Assembly: GCA_012270995.1 (NCBI GenBank)
Contig: JAAXHG010000191.1
Location: forward strand, 1 to 55,600
Reading direction: 5' to 3'
DNA from: Vicinamibacteraceae bacterium
GTDB lineage: Bacteria; Acidobacteriota; Thermoanaerobaculia; Multivoradales; Multivoraceae
Length of the DNA stretch: 55,600 bases
Each line of letters starts with the position of its first letter. The first letter of the stretch is position 1. The notes under the pieces were generated by a model. The model had not been told where the DNA came from, made no database searches, and worked only from the letters and a program-made list of their open reading frames with translations. Position numbers and translations under genes: made by a program. Positions 44,372 to 53,647 of this stretch are shown here, piece by piece.

Positions 44372-45571
44372 TCAGATCAGGAGTCCCGCGATCGTGGCCG
44401 TCTGCAGGCAGGCCAGCGTGCCGGCGATCATCGCCCTGAGACCGAGGCTGGCGAGTTCACTCTTGCGTTCCGGAGCGATGCCGCCGATGCCGCCGATCTG
44501 GATCGCGATCGACGAGAAGTTCGAGAAGCCGCAAAGGGCGTAGGTGGCGATCACCCGGGACTTCTCCGACAACTGGTTGTCGGCCGAGATGTCCTCGAAG
44601 CGGGAGTAGGCGACGAACTCGTTGGCCGCGGTCTTGAGACCGAGGAGCGTTCCCACCGCGTCCGCTTCCGCCCACGGCACGCCCATGACCCACGCCAGGG
44701 GCCGGAACAGGAAGCCGAGGATCATCTCCAGGTTCAGACCGGGAAGCCCGATCCAGCCCCCGACCGGCCCGAGCAGGCCGTTGACCAGCGCCACCAGGGC
44801 GATGAAGGCAAGCAGCATGGCGCCGACGTTCAGCGCCAGCTTCAGACCGTCGCCCGCGCCCTGGGCGGCGGCGTCGATCAGGTTGGCCCAGGGCGTCTTG
44901 ACCTTGAAGTCGGCCTTCGCCGAGACCTTGTCGGTTTCCGTTTCCGGGATCATCAGCTTCGCCATGACCAGGGCCGCCGGCGCCGACATGACGCTGGCCG
45001 CGATCAGGTGGCCGGCCGAGATGCCCATGCCGACGTAGGCGGCAAGAACGCCGCCGGCGACCGTCGCGAAGCCGCCGGTCATGACCGCCATCAGCTCTGA
45101 GCGGGTCATGTTTCCCACGTAGGAGCGGATCAGGAGCGGCGCCTCGGTCTGGCCGACGAAGATGTTGGCCGAGGCGGACAGCGACTCGGGACCCGACGTG
45201 CCCATCACCTTCGTCATCACGACGGCGAAGACCTTGACGACCCGCTGGATGACGCCGAGGTGATAGAGCACCGCGACCACGCTCGAGAAGAAGATGATCG
45301 TCGGCAGCACCCGGAAGGCGAAGGGAACGTGCTCGAACCCCTGGCCGAAGACGAACCGCGATCCGTCGTCGGCGAAGGTCAGGAAGGTGGTCACGACATC
45401 GGTGGCGACGGCGAAGAACGCCTCTCCCGGGGCCGTCTTCAGGATGAGAAGCGCGAGGGCGAACTGGATCGCGATGCCCGTGACGACGGTCCGCCAGCGG
45501 ACCTCGAAGCGGTTCGTTGAGAGCAGCCAGGCGAGGCCCGGGATGACGAGGAGTCCGATGAGACCCGTCAC
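44372..45571 (-). CDS. Concentrative nucleoside transporter (CNT/NupC family)
   Basis: A cation-coupled inner-membrane nucleoside importer of 399 residues with about ten membrane segments. Family blocks are [44 protein letters not shown] (substrate and ion site), [20 protein letters not shown], and [13 protein letters not shown] with [20 protein letters not shown] near the C-terminus. The start is a GTG 24 bases after hflC, so it is probably the third gene of the hflKC operon. Confidence 0.92.
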   Translation of the reverse strand: MTGLIGLLVIPGLAWLLSTNRFEVRWRTVVTGIAIQFALALLILKTAPGEAFFAVATDVVTTFLTFADDGSRFVFGQGFEHVPFAFRVLPTIIFFSSVVAVLYHLGVIQRVVKVFAVVMTKVMGTSGPESLSASANIFVGQTEAPLLIRSYVGNMTRSELMAVMTGGFATVAGGVLAAYVGMGISAGHLIAASVMSAPAALVMAKLMIPETETDKVSAKADFKVKTPWANLIDAAAQGAGDGLKLALNVGAMLLAFIALVALVNGLLGPVGGWIGLPGLNLEMILGFLFRPLAWVMGVPWAEADAVGTLLGLKTAANEFVAYSRFEDISADNQLSEKSRVIATYALCGFSNFSSIAIQIGGIGGIAPERKSELASLGLRAMIAGTLACLQTATIAGLLI

Positions 45572-45595
45572 GGTCCGCCTAGCGGCCGCAGTCGC

Positions 45596-46552
45596 CTATG
45601 GACCGCTCGCCTTCAGGAAGCTGAAGTAGTCGCTGTCGGTCGACACGACCAGCCAGGTGTTCGGGTCGATCGTCTTCTCGAAGGCCTCCATCGTGCGCAG
45701 GAACTCGTAGAAGTTCCTCGACTGAACCGACTGGTTGTAGGCCGAGGCGTAGATTTCGGTGGCCTCCGCGTCGGCCCGGCCCCGGATCTCGGTCGCCTGG
45801 CGGTAGGCCTCGGACTCGATCCGCTTCAGGTCGCGATCCATGTTGCCGAGGATCTCCGACGCCTGGCCCTGGCCCTGGGAGCGGAAGCGGTCGGCGATCC
45901 GCTGCCGTTCCGAGATCATCCGGTTGAACACATCCGGCTCGACCTGTTCGCCGTAGTTGATGCGGCGAAACTGGACGTCCAGCACCTCGATGCCGAGATC
46001 GTCGGTGCGCGTCTGCGCCGCGGCGAGGATGTCCTGCCGAATCGCGTCCCGGCCGGTCACGATCTCCTCCAGGCCGCCGCCGGCGTCCTCCTCCAGGCCG
46101 CCACCGGCGTCCGGGTACGACTCATCCGCCGCCGCCTCACGGTTCGAACTGCGGATGACCTCGATCAGGTCGTGATTCGCGATCGCGTTGCGGGTCTCGC
46201 CGTCCAGGATGTCGTCGAGCCGCGACTGCGCGCCGCGCTCGTCGCGCAGCCGCTGGAAGAAGAGCAGCGGATCCGAGATCCGCCACCGGGCGTACGTATC
46301 AACGAAGATGAACACCTTGTCGCGCGTCGGCAGCTCCTCCGCGGAGCCCTGCCACTCCAGGAAGCGGCGGTCGAAGTACTGCGCCTTCCGCCAGGGCAGC
46401 TTGAACTTGAGCCCCGGCGTGTCGATCGCGTCGCCGACCGGGCGGCCGAACTCGGTGATGATCGCCTGGCGGTCCTCCCGCACGATGAACAGCGACAGGT
46501 TGGCGAGCAGCAGCAGCGCCAGGACCAGGATGACGCCCAGGATCCTTTTCAC
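45596..46552 (-). CDS. hflC: HflC, SPFH-domain membrane protease modulator
   Basis: With HflK it forms a large periplasmic cage around FtsH and limits its proteolysis. The 318-residue protein has an N-terminal membrane anchor (about 3-22), the SPFH/band-7 domain (ITEFGRPV, PGLKFKLPWRKAQYFDRR) and a helical region (IADRFRSQGQGQASEILGNMDRDLKRIESEAYRQA). The start is a GTG that overlaps the hflK stop (GTGA). An 8-residue direct duplication (DAGGGLEE twice) occurs in the loop after EAAADESYP. Confidence 0.92.
   Translation of the reverse strand: MKRILGVILVLALLLLANLSLFIVREDRQAIITEFGRPVGDAIDTPGLKFKLPWRKAQYFDRRFLEWQGSAEELPTRDKVFIFVDTYARWRISDPLLFFQRLRDERGAQSRLDDILDGETRNAIANHDLIEVIRSSNREAAADESYPDAGGGLEEDAGGGLEEIVTGRDAIRQDILAAAQTRTDDLGIEVLDVQFRRINYGEQVEPDVFNRMISERQRIADRFRSQGQGQASEILGNMDRDLKRIESEAYRQATEIRGRADAEATEIYASAYNQSVQSRNFYEFLRTMEAFEKTIDPNTWLVVSTDSDYFSFLKASGP
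46064..46111. repeat. 24-bp tandem duplication within hflC
   Basis: Two adjacent 24-bp units (46064-46087 and 46088-46111) differ at one base and encode the repeated acidic Gly-rich octapeptide in HflC. The unit is a multiple of three, so the frame is kept. It looks like a recent slippage event and could vary in copy number between strains. Confidence 0.8.
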
Positions 46553-47586
46553 GGCGTTCCCTCCCCTGCCTGCTGCGCCGCGACCTGCCGCGCCGTCCTC
46601 GCCGCGCTGACGCCCTCGAAGCTCATGATCGGCGTCAGACCGTCGACGTCCTCGTCGACGACGATCTTCCGTCCCACCTTCGGCAGCACCCGCTCCATCG
46701 TCTCGATGAACAGCCGCTTGCGGGTCACCTCCGGCGCCTGGCGGAACTCCGCGTAGAGAGCGTTGAAACGGGTCGCGTCGCCCTGGGCCCGGTTGACCCG
46801 GTCGAGCGCGTAGCCCTCCGCCTGCTGGATCGTCTGCCGTGCCTGACCCTGGGCTCGCGGAATGACCCGGTTGTATTCGGCCTCGGCTTCGTTGACCAGC
46901 CGCTCGAGTTCCTGCTCGGCCTGGTTGACCGCGTTGAAGGACGGCTTGACCGGCTCGGGCGGATTGTTGCTCTGGAGCACCACCTGATCGATATCGATCC
47001 CGGTCTCGTACTGGTCGCAGAGTTCCTGCAGTTCGATCTTGACGGTGCCCTCGATCTCGGCCCGGCCGACCGTGAGGACCTCGTTCACGGTGCGGTCGCC
47101 GACCACCTTGCGCATGACCGCCTCGCTCATGTCGCGGAAGGTGTCGTCCAGGTTGCGGACCCGGTACAGGTACCGGTACGGGTCGACGACCCGGTACTGC
47201 ACGACCCACTCGACCACCGCCGCGTTCAGGTCGCCGGTCAGCATGTTCGCCTCTTCCGCGTTGCCCACGAAGGAGCTGCGCACCGCCACGCTCTCGCTGC
47301 GGAACCCGAACTCCTGCTTCAACTGCCGTCTCACCGGCACCTTTTCCAGTTGGTCGATCACCGGAATCTTGAAGTTCAGGCCCGGATCCGTGGTGCCCGC
47401 GTACTTCCCGAGGCGGAGAATCACTCCCACTTCCTCGGGCTGCACGGTGTAGACGCTGGACAGGACCAGAAGGCCCACTACAACGACCAGAGCAATGATC
47501 TTGAGGCCGCCCAGCCGATCGCGAACGGCCTTCCCCAGGTTGTCGAGATCGAGCGGGCTGTCCCCGCCGCCGAAGTTGTTAGCCAT
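46549..47586 (-). CDS. hflK: HflK, SPFH-domain membrane protease modulator
   Basis: The larger partner of HflC, 345 residues. A short Gly/Asp-rich cytoplasmic start is followed by a membrane helix (about 28-47), the SPFH domain (YTVQPEEVGVILRLGKY, DPGLNFKIPVIDQLEKV, VEWVVQYRVVDPYRYLYRV) and a coiled-coil-rich C-terminal half. The N-terminus is shorter than in E. coli. No ribosome site is visible before the ATG; a promoter with -10 only 8 bases upstream suggests a leaderless hflKC mRNA. Confidence 0.93.
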   Translation of the reverse strand: MANNFGGGDSPLDLDNLGKAVRDRLGGLKIIALVVVVGLLVLSSVYTVQPEEVGVILRLGKYAGTTDPGLNFKIPVIDQLEKVPVRRQLKQEFGFRSESVAVRSSFVGNAEEANMLTGDLNAAVVEWVVQYRVVDPYRYLYRVRNLDDTFRDMSEAVMRKVVGDRTVNEVLTVGRAEIEGTVKIELQELCDQYETGIDIDQVVLQSNNPPEPVKPSFNAVNQAEQELERLVNEAEAEYNRVIPRAQGQARQTIQQAEGYALDRVNRAQGDATRFNALYAEFRQAPEVTRKRLFIETMERVLPKVGRKIVVDEDVDGLTPIMSFEGVSAARTARQVAAQQAGEGTP

Positions 47587-47594
47587 GACGGTCG

Positions 47595-47623
47595 AGGCTA
47601 TGCCATCGCACCCTCGATGACAA
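47595..47623 (-). promoter_or_regulatory. Promoter of hflKC with -10 box abutting the start codon
   Basis: On the minus strand TTGTCA (47623-47618), a 17-base spacer and TAGCCT (47600-47595) precede the hflK ATG by 8 bases. The predicted transcription start falls on or next to the A of ATG, so the mRNA would be leaderless. The good -35 makes this the best-supported example of the layout. Confidence 0.6.
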
Positions 47624-47704
47624 CCTGGGAAGCGCCGAAGACTCCCCGGCCGGCAAGGGACCCGGCGCCCGCGCGATACGCCTTCCGGCGGCGCAGTCAG
47701 GCGG

Positions 47705-47710
47705 TAGTCT
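47705..47710 (+). promoter_or_regulatory. Candidate -10 box TAGTCT before the nuclease-helicase gene
   Basis: TAGTCT is followed by seven bases (CGCCGCC) and the ATG at 47718, with no Shine-Dalgarno site. It is another example of the leaderless layout. Confidence 0.45.
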
Positions 47711-47717
47711 CGCCGCC

Positions 47718-50165
47718 ATGCCGCCGCGCTTCGACGACGACGCGAGGACGCTCCAACTGTCCGTGGCGGACCTGCTCGACCACCGCTCCGCCCGGCACCT
47801 CGGGTTCGCCAACCGCGGCGGTTTCGAGCGGCTCTGGGTCGGTCAGGCGATCCACAGCCGCTACCAGGAACAGGCGATGGAGCGCGAACCGAGCTACCGG
47901 CGGGAAGTCGAACTCTCGCTGGAGTTCGTTCACCGCGGCTGGCAGGTGACGCTGACCGGGCGGGCCGACGGGCTCTACCGCGACGCCGGCGGCCTGCTGG
48001 CGATCGAGGAGATCAAGTCCGTGCGGCCGAACGCCGACCCCTCGCCGGCGCTGCTCTCGACCTACCGCCGGCAGGCAGCGATCTACGCCTGGATCGTCCA
48101 CCGCTCCGGCGTCGCCGCCGCGCTGCCGGTGCGCGCCGAACTCGTGCTGATCGAGATCGGCACCGGCGGGATCGAGCGCCTCGACGTGGAACTCGACTTC
48201 GTGGAACTCGACTCCGACATCCGGCTGCGGCTCAACCGGCTCGTCCGCGAGTACGAGTCGGAGAGAGCGGAGCGCCAGCGCCGCGAGCTGGCCGCCGAGC
48301 GGCTCGAGTTCCCCTTCCACCAGCCCCGGCCCGGCCAGCAGGAGATCATCGACCGCACCGGAATCGCCGTCGAGCAGAGGGAGCACCTGCTGGTCCAGGC
48401 GCCGACGGGGCTGGGCAAGACCGCCGCCGTCCTCTTCCCGGTGCTCCGCGAGGCGCTGGCTAACGACCTGCGGGTGTTCGTGCTCACCGCGAAGAACACC
48501 CAGCAGGCGATGGCCAACCAGGTCATCGACCTGCTGAACCGGGAGCGCGCCTTCCACGCCCTGCACCTGCGGGCCAAGGCCCGGATGTGCGCGAACGACG
48601 AGATCATCTGCCACGAGGACTACTGCCAGTACGCCCGCGACTACTACGTCAAGCTGCAGCGCAGCCGGCTCCTGCCGCGCCTGCTCGAGGAGCACAGCCT
48701 GCTCGAGCCGGACGCGATCTACGACGCGTCGAAGCGGGATCGCGTCTGTCCGTTCGAGATCAGCCTGGAGCTCGGGCGCCAGGTCCAGGTCGTCGTCGGC
48801 GACTACAACTACGCCCTCGATCCGTTCGTCAAGCTGACCGAGTTCCAGGGTGACGCGGACCTTTCCGGCACCGTCCTGATCGTCGACGAGATCCACAACC
48901 TCGTCGACCGCGGCCGCGGCTACTACAGCCCCGAACTGACCGCGCAGAGCTGCCGGGACGCCGCGGCGAGCCTGCGCCGGGTGGGCCGCGGCACGGAAGG
49001 CGGGCCGACGGAGCGCCTGCGGGAACTCTGCACCGGCCTCGGAGAGTTGATCCAGGATGAAGTCGACTTGGCAGTCGACCGGCCCGATCGCAACGCGGTG
49101 GCCGAGGGGGCCGCGCCCGAGGAGCAACTCTGGCGGCTGCGGCCCGCGTTCGACCGCGGCTTCGTGGACTACCTGGAGTTCCGCCGCGACACCCGCTCCT
49201 TCGCCGCCAACGACGCCTTCGTCGAGCTCTACTTCAAGCTGCTCCGGTTCCTCAACACGCTCCAGCTCACCGCCTCGCCGAGCCACGCCGAGTCGTTCAG
49301 CTTTCTCTTCCGGCGAACCGCCGGCGAACCGAGCTTCAGCCTGCTGTGCAAGGACGCCAGCGCCTTCCTCGGCGCGACGATCAACCGCTGCCGCTCCTGC
49401 ATCGGCCTGTCGGCGACCCTCCAGCCGTTCGAGTTCTACCGCGACCTGCTCGGCTTCGACGGCGCGCGCACCTCGACCCTCGAGGTGCCGAGCGCCTTTC
49501 CGGCCGGGAACCGGCGGATCGTCGTCGACACGTCGGTCACCACGACGTACCGCACCCGCGACGACAACTACGGCCCGATCGCCGAGCGGCTGGCCGAGTT
49601 CGCGCGCTCGGTGCCGGGGAACTCGATGGCGATCTTCCCCAGCTACCGTTTCCTCGCCGAGGTCGAGGAACGGCTGCCCGACTGCGGCCGCAACGTGGTC
49701 GTCCAGCAACAGACGACCAGCGAAGCGCGGCGCCAGGAAGTGCTCGACGCGCTGACCAGTCCGCTTGCCGGCGACACCCTGCTCCTGGCGGTGGCGGGCG
49801 GCGTGTTCTCGGAGGGCGTCGACTACCCGGGCGACGCCCTGCTCGCGGTCGCCGTTGTCGGCCCCTGCCTGCCCGCGGTGACGATGGAGCAGAAGCTCCT
49901 GCAGACCTACTACGACGAGCGCTTCGAGCGCGGCTTCGAGTACGCCTTCGTTGTGCCCGGCATGACCCGGGTGGTCCAGGCCGCCGGCCGGCTCATCCGC
50001 TCCGCCGACGACCGCGGCGTGATCGCCCTCCTCGACCGCCGTTTTCTCCAGCGGCCCTACCGCAAGCACCTCCCGGCCGAGTGGTGGCCCGAGTCCGAGG
50101 ATTCGAACGGCGACGGGCTCGCGGGTCATCCGGCGAGCACCGCCGCCGCGTTCTTCAGCCGATGA
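47718..50165 (+). CDS. Fusion of Cas4/RecB-like nuclease and XPD/DinG-family Fe-S helicase
   Basis: An 815-residue DNA repair-type protein. Residues about 40-175 have PD-(D/E)xK nuclease marks: H46, D84 (GRADG), E97/E98-x-K100 (IEEIKS) and Q119-x3-Y123. The superfamily 2 helicase follows: Walker A APTGLGKT (228-235), cysteines 291, 298, 303 and 344 for a [4Fe-4S] cluster as in XPD/DinG, the DEIH box (390-393) and motif VI QAAGRLIRS near 755. The protein probably unwinds 5'-3' and may cut single-stranded or flap DNA. All nuclease residues appear intact. No neighbouring gene suggests a defence island, so general repair is the simplest reading. Confidence 0.85.
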   Translation: MPPRFDDDARTLQLSVADLLDHRSARHLGFANRGGFERLWVGQAIHSRYQEQAMEREPSYRREVELSLEFVHRGWQVTLTGRADGLYRDAGGLLAIEEIKSVRPNADPSPALLSTYRRQAAIYAWIVHRSGVAAALPVRAELVLIEIGTGGIERLDVELDFVELDSDIRLRLNRLVREYESERAERQRRELAAERLEFPFHQPRPGQQEIIDRTGIAVEQREHLLVQAPTGLGKTAAVLFPVLREALANDLRVFVLTAKNTQQAMANQVIDLLNRERAFHALHLRAKARMCANDEIICHEDYCQYARDYYVKLQRSRLLPRLLEEHSLLEPDAIYDASKRDRVCPFEISLELGRQVQVVVGDYNYALDPFVKLTEFQGDADLSGTVLIVDEIHNLVDRGRGYYSPELTAQSCRDAAASLRRVGRGTEGGPTERLRELCTGLGELIQDEVDLAVDRPDRNAVAEGAAPEEQLWRLRPAFDRGFVDYLEFRRDTRSFAANDAFVELYFKLLRFLNTLQLTASPSHAESFSFLFRRTAGEPSFSLLCKDASAFLGATINRCRSCIGLSATLQPFEFYRDLLGFDGARTSTLEVPSAFPAGNRRIVVDTSVTTTYRTRDDNYGPIAERLAEFARSVPGNSMAIFPSYRFLAEVEERLPDCGRNVVVQQQTTSEARRQEVLDALTSPLAGDTLLLAVAGGVFSEGVDYPGDALLAVAVVGPCLPAVTMEQKLLQTYYDERFERGFEYAFVVPGMTRVVQAAGRLIRSADDRGVIALLDRRFLQRPYRKHLPAEWWPESEDSNGDGLAGHPASTAAAFFSR

Positions 50166-50235
50166 CCGACAGGATCCTGGGAAGGCGGTCATCCTGCCCG
50201 CAATCGACACCCGCCTCCCCGCGCGCCAGCGAACC

Positions 50236-51279
50236 ATGACCACCCTGCTCCGGCGGATCGAACGCTTCATCGCCGCAGGCCGCGGCGACTTCGACGAGCT
50301 GGCAGCCGGGGCTGCCCGCTTCGGCTGTGAACGGGTCGAGCCCTACCGCCGCCTGTGCGAACGGCGCGGGATCACTCGGGCCGCACTCGACGACTGGCGC
50401 GCGGCGCCGCCGGTGCCGACGTCGGCCTTCAAGTCGTTGCGCCTCGCCGCCGCGGAGCCCCGGGAGGTCTTCCGCAGCAGCGGCACCACCCGCGGCGCGG
50501 AACGCCGAAGCGTCCACTACCACCCGTACCCCGATCTGTACCGGACCGTGATCGACGCGACCTTCGCCGACGCCTGCCTGCCCGCAGGCGCGGGGCGGGT
50601 CCCGATCCTCTCGCTCATCCCCGGCCGCGACGCGGCGCCCGACTCGAGTCTCTCCTTCATGGTGGACCACGTGTTCGAGCGCCACGCTGCGCCGGGGAGC
50701 GCCTGGGCCGTCGCACGGGATGGCATCGATGTCGAACAGGCAAGCGGCTGGCTGCAGAGCCACGGCGGCGGCGAGCCCGTGCTGATCCTGGCGACCGCCC
50801 TCGCCCTCGTCCTGCTCCTCGACCACCTGGAGGGCCCGACCGCGCACGCGATCCGCCGGCCGGCCGGAAGCCGCGTCTTCGAGACCGGCGGGTTCAAGGG
50901 CCAGCGCCTCGAGACGACGCCCGAAGACATCCGGCAGCGCGCTCGCTCCCTGCTCGGTCTGGACCCGGAAGCGATCGTCCGGGAGTACGGCATGACCGAG
51001 CTGACCAGCCAGGCCTACTCGCGCCCAGGCGGTCAGCGTCTGCGCACACCGCCGTGGATGCCGTTCCGGGTCCTCGACCCGGAGTCACTCGAAGAGGCCG
51101 AGGACGGCGAACCCGGCCTGCTGTCCTTCTTCGACCTCGCGAACCTCGGCTCCGTCTGCCACGTCCTGACGGAAGACCTCGGCGTCAGGGAAGGCGACGC
51201 CTTCCAACTGCTTGGCCGCGCCACCGGCGCCGAACTCCGCGGCTGTTCGCTCACCGCCGAAGAACTGGGGGCAGCGTGA
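50236..51279 (+). CDS. LuxE-like acyl-protein synthetase
   Basis: An adenylate-forming enzyme of 347 residues that activates a fatty acid as acyl-AMP and passes it through a Cys thioester to the partner reductase. Motifs are FRSSGTTRG (AMP-binding), FETGGFKGQR, REYGMTELTSQAY and the C-terminal RGCSLTAEEL. The Cys near residue 337 of the last block is the acyl-acceptor Cys of LuxE. The stop overlaps the LuxC-like start (GTGA). There is no luxAB nearby, so the pair is not for light production as far as the window shows. Confidence 0.87.
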   Translation: MTTLLRRIERFIAAGRGDFDELAAGAARFGCERVEPYRRLCERRGITRAALDDWRAAPPVPTSAFKSLRLAAAEPREVFRSSGTTRGAERRSVHYHPYPDLYRTVIDATFADACLPAGAGRVPILSLIPGRDAAPDSSLSFMVDHVFERHAAPGSAWAVARDGIDVEQASGWLQSHGGGEPVLILATALALVLLLDHLEGPTAHAIRRPAGSRVFETGGFKGQRLETTPEDIRQRARSLLGLDPEAIVREYGMTELTSQAYSRPGGQRLRTPPWMPFRVLDPESLEEAEDGEPGLLSFFDLANLGSVCHVLTEDLGVREGDAFQLLGRATGAELRGCSLTAEELGAA

Positions 51280-52508
51280 CGCTCGCCCTGAGCCTCGCCG
51301 CGGCAGCCCCCGCCCTTCGCGTCATCGCTGAAGAAAACCTCCTCGCCGCGTGGAACGACACCCTCGCCAGCTTCCTCGACGTCGCCAGCCCCGAACGCCG
51401 CGAACTCGATCCCTACCTGCTGCAATCCACCGGCCTCTCTCCCGCCGGCCTCGAACGCGGCCTTCAAGCCATCGGCACCGGAATGCTCGGGAAAGCCGCG
51501 GCCGCCGAACTTCGCCGCCCGCACCGCCAGCAAGAGGACGGTTTCGGCCTCGTCGTGCTCCCGGCCAACCCTCCAGGCCTGATGCTCCAGTGCCTCCTCC
51601 CTGCCCTGGCCGCGCGCGCACCCGTCCTGTTCAAGTCATCACGGGCCGAGCCCAACTTCGCCCCGGCCATCCTCGCCGCCCTCGGACGCCGCCTGCCCGT
51701 CCTCGGCGAGGCGTACGCGGCCGCCACCTGGACCGGTGGCGACGCCTCGATCGAGGGCCGGCTCTACTCCGGCGCCCGACTCGTTGCCGCCTACGGCAAT
51801 GAGTCGACGATCGCGTCGGTGAGAGCCGCAGGTCCCCATCGGCTGATCGCCTTCGGCCCGAAGCTCAGCCTCGGCTGGGTCGGTGCCCATGCCGACGTGG
51901 AAGAAGCCGCCCACGGCATGGCGCTCGACATCGCCATCTTCGACCAGCGCGGCTGTCTCTCCGTCGAGGCCGTGCTCGTCGAGCCGGCCATCGCCCCCAA
52001 CTTCGCCGCCGCCCTCGCCGAGGCCCTCGCAGAACTCGCGCCCGATCTCCCGCCCGGCCGGAGCGACACCGCCGAGCGCGCCGGTGTCCGCCTCGCCCGC
52101 GAGGACGCCGACCTCCGCGGTCTGCCGTGGTACGGCGACGCACTCGACGCCGGCACGGTCATCATCGACTCCGACCCGAGGATCCGCCCCTCACCCGGCC
52201 TGCGCACTGTCCGCATCCACCCGGCCGAGGGCGTCCCGACCCTCGACGAGTGGAACGGCCGGCTTCAGGGCATCGCCATCGCCGGCGGCATGCCCGCCAT
52301 GATCCGCAGCACCTTCAAGCAAGCCGGCGTCTCTCGCTTCGCCCCCGCCGGCGAACTCCAGGTGACCGATGCTGCCTGGCGCAACGGCGGCATCGATCTG
52401 GCCGCCGAGTTCGCACGTAACGCCGACCGCGAATCGAAGCTCAAACGCAGCCTGGATCGAGTACGCGACCGCTACGGCGACGCCTTCCAACGTCTGGCGG
52501 ATGACTAG
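51276..52508 (+). CDS. LuxC-like acyl-CoA/acyl-protein reductase
   Basis: An aldehyde-dehydrogenase-superfamily protein of 410 residues that reduces a thioester-bound fatty acyl group to fatty aldehyde with NADPH. The nucleotide-binding half contains VVLPANPPGLMLQCLLPALAARAPVLFKSS, and the catalytic Cys is in FDQRGCLSVEAV (about residue 227), the LuxC-type context. It starts at a GTG overlapping the LuxE-like stop. The two genes form a minimal fatty-acid reductase operon. The use of the aldehyde (wax ester, ether lipid, alkane or signal) cannot be told from the neighbours. Confidence 0.87.
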   Translation: MTLALSLAAAAPALRVIAEENLLAAWNDTLASFLDVASPERRELDPYLLQSTGLSPAGLERGLQAIGTGMLGKAAAAELRRPHRQQEDGFGLVVLPANPPGLMLQCLLPALAARAPVLFKSSRAEPNFAPAILAALGRRLPVLGEAYAAATWTGGDASIEGRLYSGARLVAAYGNESTIASVRAAGPHRLIAFGPKLSLGWVGAHADVEEAAHGMALDIAIFDQRGCLSVEAVLVEPAIAPNFAAALAEALAELAPDLPPGRSDTAERAGVRLAREDADLRGLPWYGDALDAGTVIIDSDPRIRPSPGLRTVRIHPAEGVPTLDEWNGRLQGIAIAGGMPAMIRSTFKQAGVSRFAPAGELQVTDAAWRNGGIDLAAEFARNADRESKLKRSLDRVRDRYGDAFQRLADD

Positions 52509-52527
52509 CCGCCCGGTGGCGTAGTGA

Positions 52528-53493
52528 CTACGGCTCCGGCGGCAGCCCCGACACCGTCTCGACGACCACGCCGTCCTCGACCCGGAACGACCGAGGCATC
52601 GTCCGGTACAACGGATTCAGGAACGTCGGCGGCGCCTCGCGGATCTCGAAGGCCGGGCCGTAGGACCAGAAGAAGGTGTGGTACTCGTCCGGGGTGAAGG
52701 TGCTCAGGACCCATATCCGGCCGCCGGCGAAGACGTGCTGGTTCAGGCTGTCCAGCGCCTTGCCGAGGTCCTCGTCCAGGTCGGCGATAACCAGCCAGTG
52801 CTCGCCCTCCTCGAGCTCCGGGACAATCGTGAACAGACAGAGCCTGCCGTCGCCGTCGCCGCTGCAGATCTCGTCGATCGCGAGACCCGGCTTGAGCCGG
52901 GTCGCCAGGTTGTCGAGCGGCAGGTCGGGCGCGGCGCGGGCGAACGCCAGCAGGCCCACGGTCAGAACGCCGACCACCGCGAGCCGGACCCACGCCACGC
53001 CGCCCGGCGCCCGCCTCCCCAGGAAGGCGATGGCCAGCGCCGGCACCATCAGCGCCAGGTCCTGCCAGAACGCCTCGGCCGGGGTGCGCTCGACGAGGTT
53101 GCCGAAGCAGCCGCAGCCCGCCTCGTCCTCGGTCGCGATGCCGCGCAGGTCGCGGTAGTAGGCCCGGCCGGTCAGGAACAGGAAAAAGGCGACGAGCAAC
53201 GCCGACGGCCCGAGCACCCACATCCGGCGGAGCCCCAGGATCAGCGCGCTGCCGAGACCCATCTCGAGCGCCAGCGCGATCGCGGTGACCACGACCGCCG
53301 GCAGCAGGAAGTCGAGCCCTTCGATCTCGATCTGCTTGACGAATGCCTGGGGGTCGAGGGCCTTGACGACTCCGCCGAACACCAGCACGGCGCCCAGAAA
53401 GGCGCCGCCGGCCCAGCCGATCACACCCAGTGCCCCCTCCGGGAGGCGCCCGGGGACCGCTGCCCGGGTCTCCTTGCGCACCCTAGTCGACAC
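52528..53493 (-). CDS. MauE/DoxX-type membrane protein fused to a thioredoxin-like domain
   Basis: A membrane redox protein of 321 residues. The N-terminal half has four membrane segments in the MauE/DoxX pattern (LVFGGVVKALDPQAF, LEMGLGSALILGL, LVAFFLFLTGRAYYRDL) with the characteristic AGCGCFGNL cysteines. After a further helix (about 165-185) comes an extracytoplasmic domain (about 195-321) that resembles a redoxin fold but has only two scattered cysteines (EICSGDGDGRLCLF) and no CxxC. A role in disulfide or quinone-linked redox transfer is inference. The gene is convergent with the LuxC-like gene. Confidence 0.75.
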   Translation of the reverse strand: MSTRVRKETRAAVPGRLPEGALGVIGWAGGAFLGAVLVFGGVVKALDPQAFVKQIEIEGLDFLLPAVVVTAIALALEMGLGSALILGLRRMWVLGPSALLVAFFLFLTGRAYYRDLRGIATEDEAGCGCFGNLVERTPAEAFWQDLALMVPALAIAFLGRRAPGGVAWVRLAVVGVLTVGLLAFARAAPDLPLDNLATRLKPGLAIDEICSGDGDGRLCLFTIVPELEEGEHWLVIADLDEDLGKALDSLNQHVFAGGRIWVLSTFTPDEYHTFFWSYGPAFEIREAPPTFLNPLYRTMPRSFRVEDGVVVETVSGLPPEP

Positions 53494-53647
53494 GGCTTGC
53501 TCTCATCGGTCTGCAGTCCATCCGTTGCTATCCTGCCGCCCGCCTGGCGAGCGGCCCGGTCACGTCGTGGGTTTGCAGGCACAACACCTTCGCGGCGCGC
53601 CCAGATTCCGGCACCGCCGTGCCGCGCTCAGCCGCGCAGACTACCCC
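53494..53647. other. Divergent promoter region between the MauE-like and ABC-F genes
   Basis: This 154-base gap lies between two divergent starts. I see no strong -35/-10 pair in either direction and no repeats. Confidence 0.4.
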
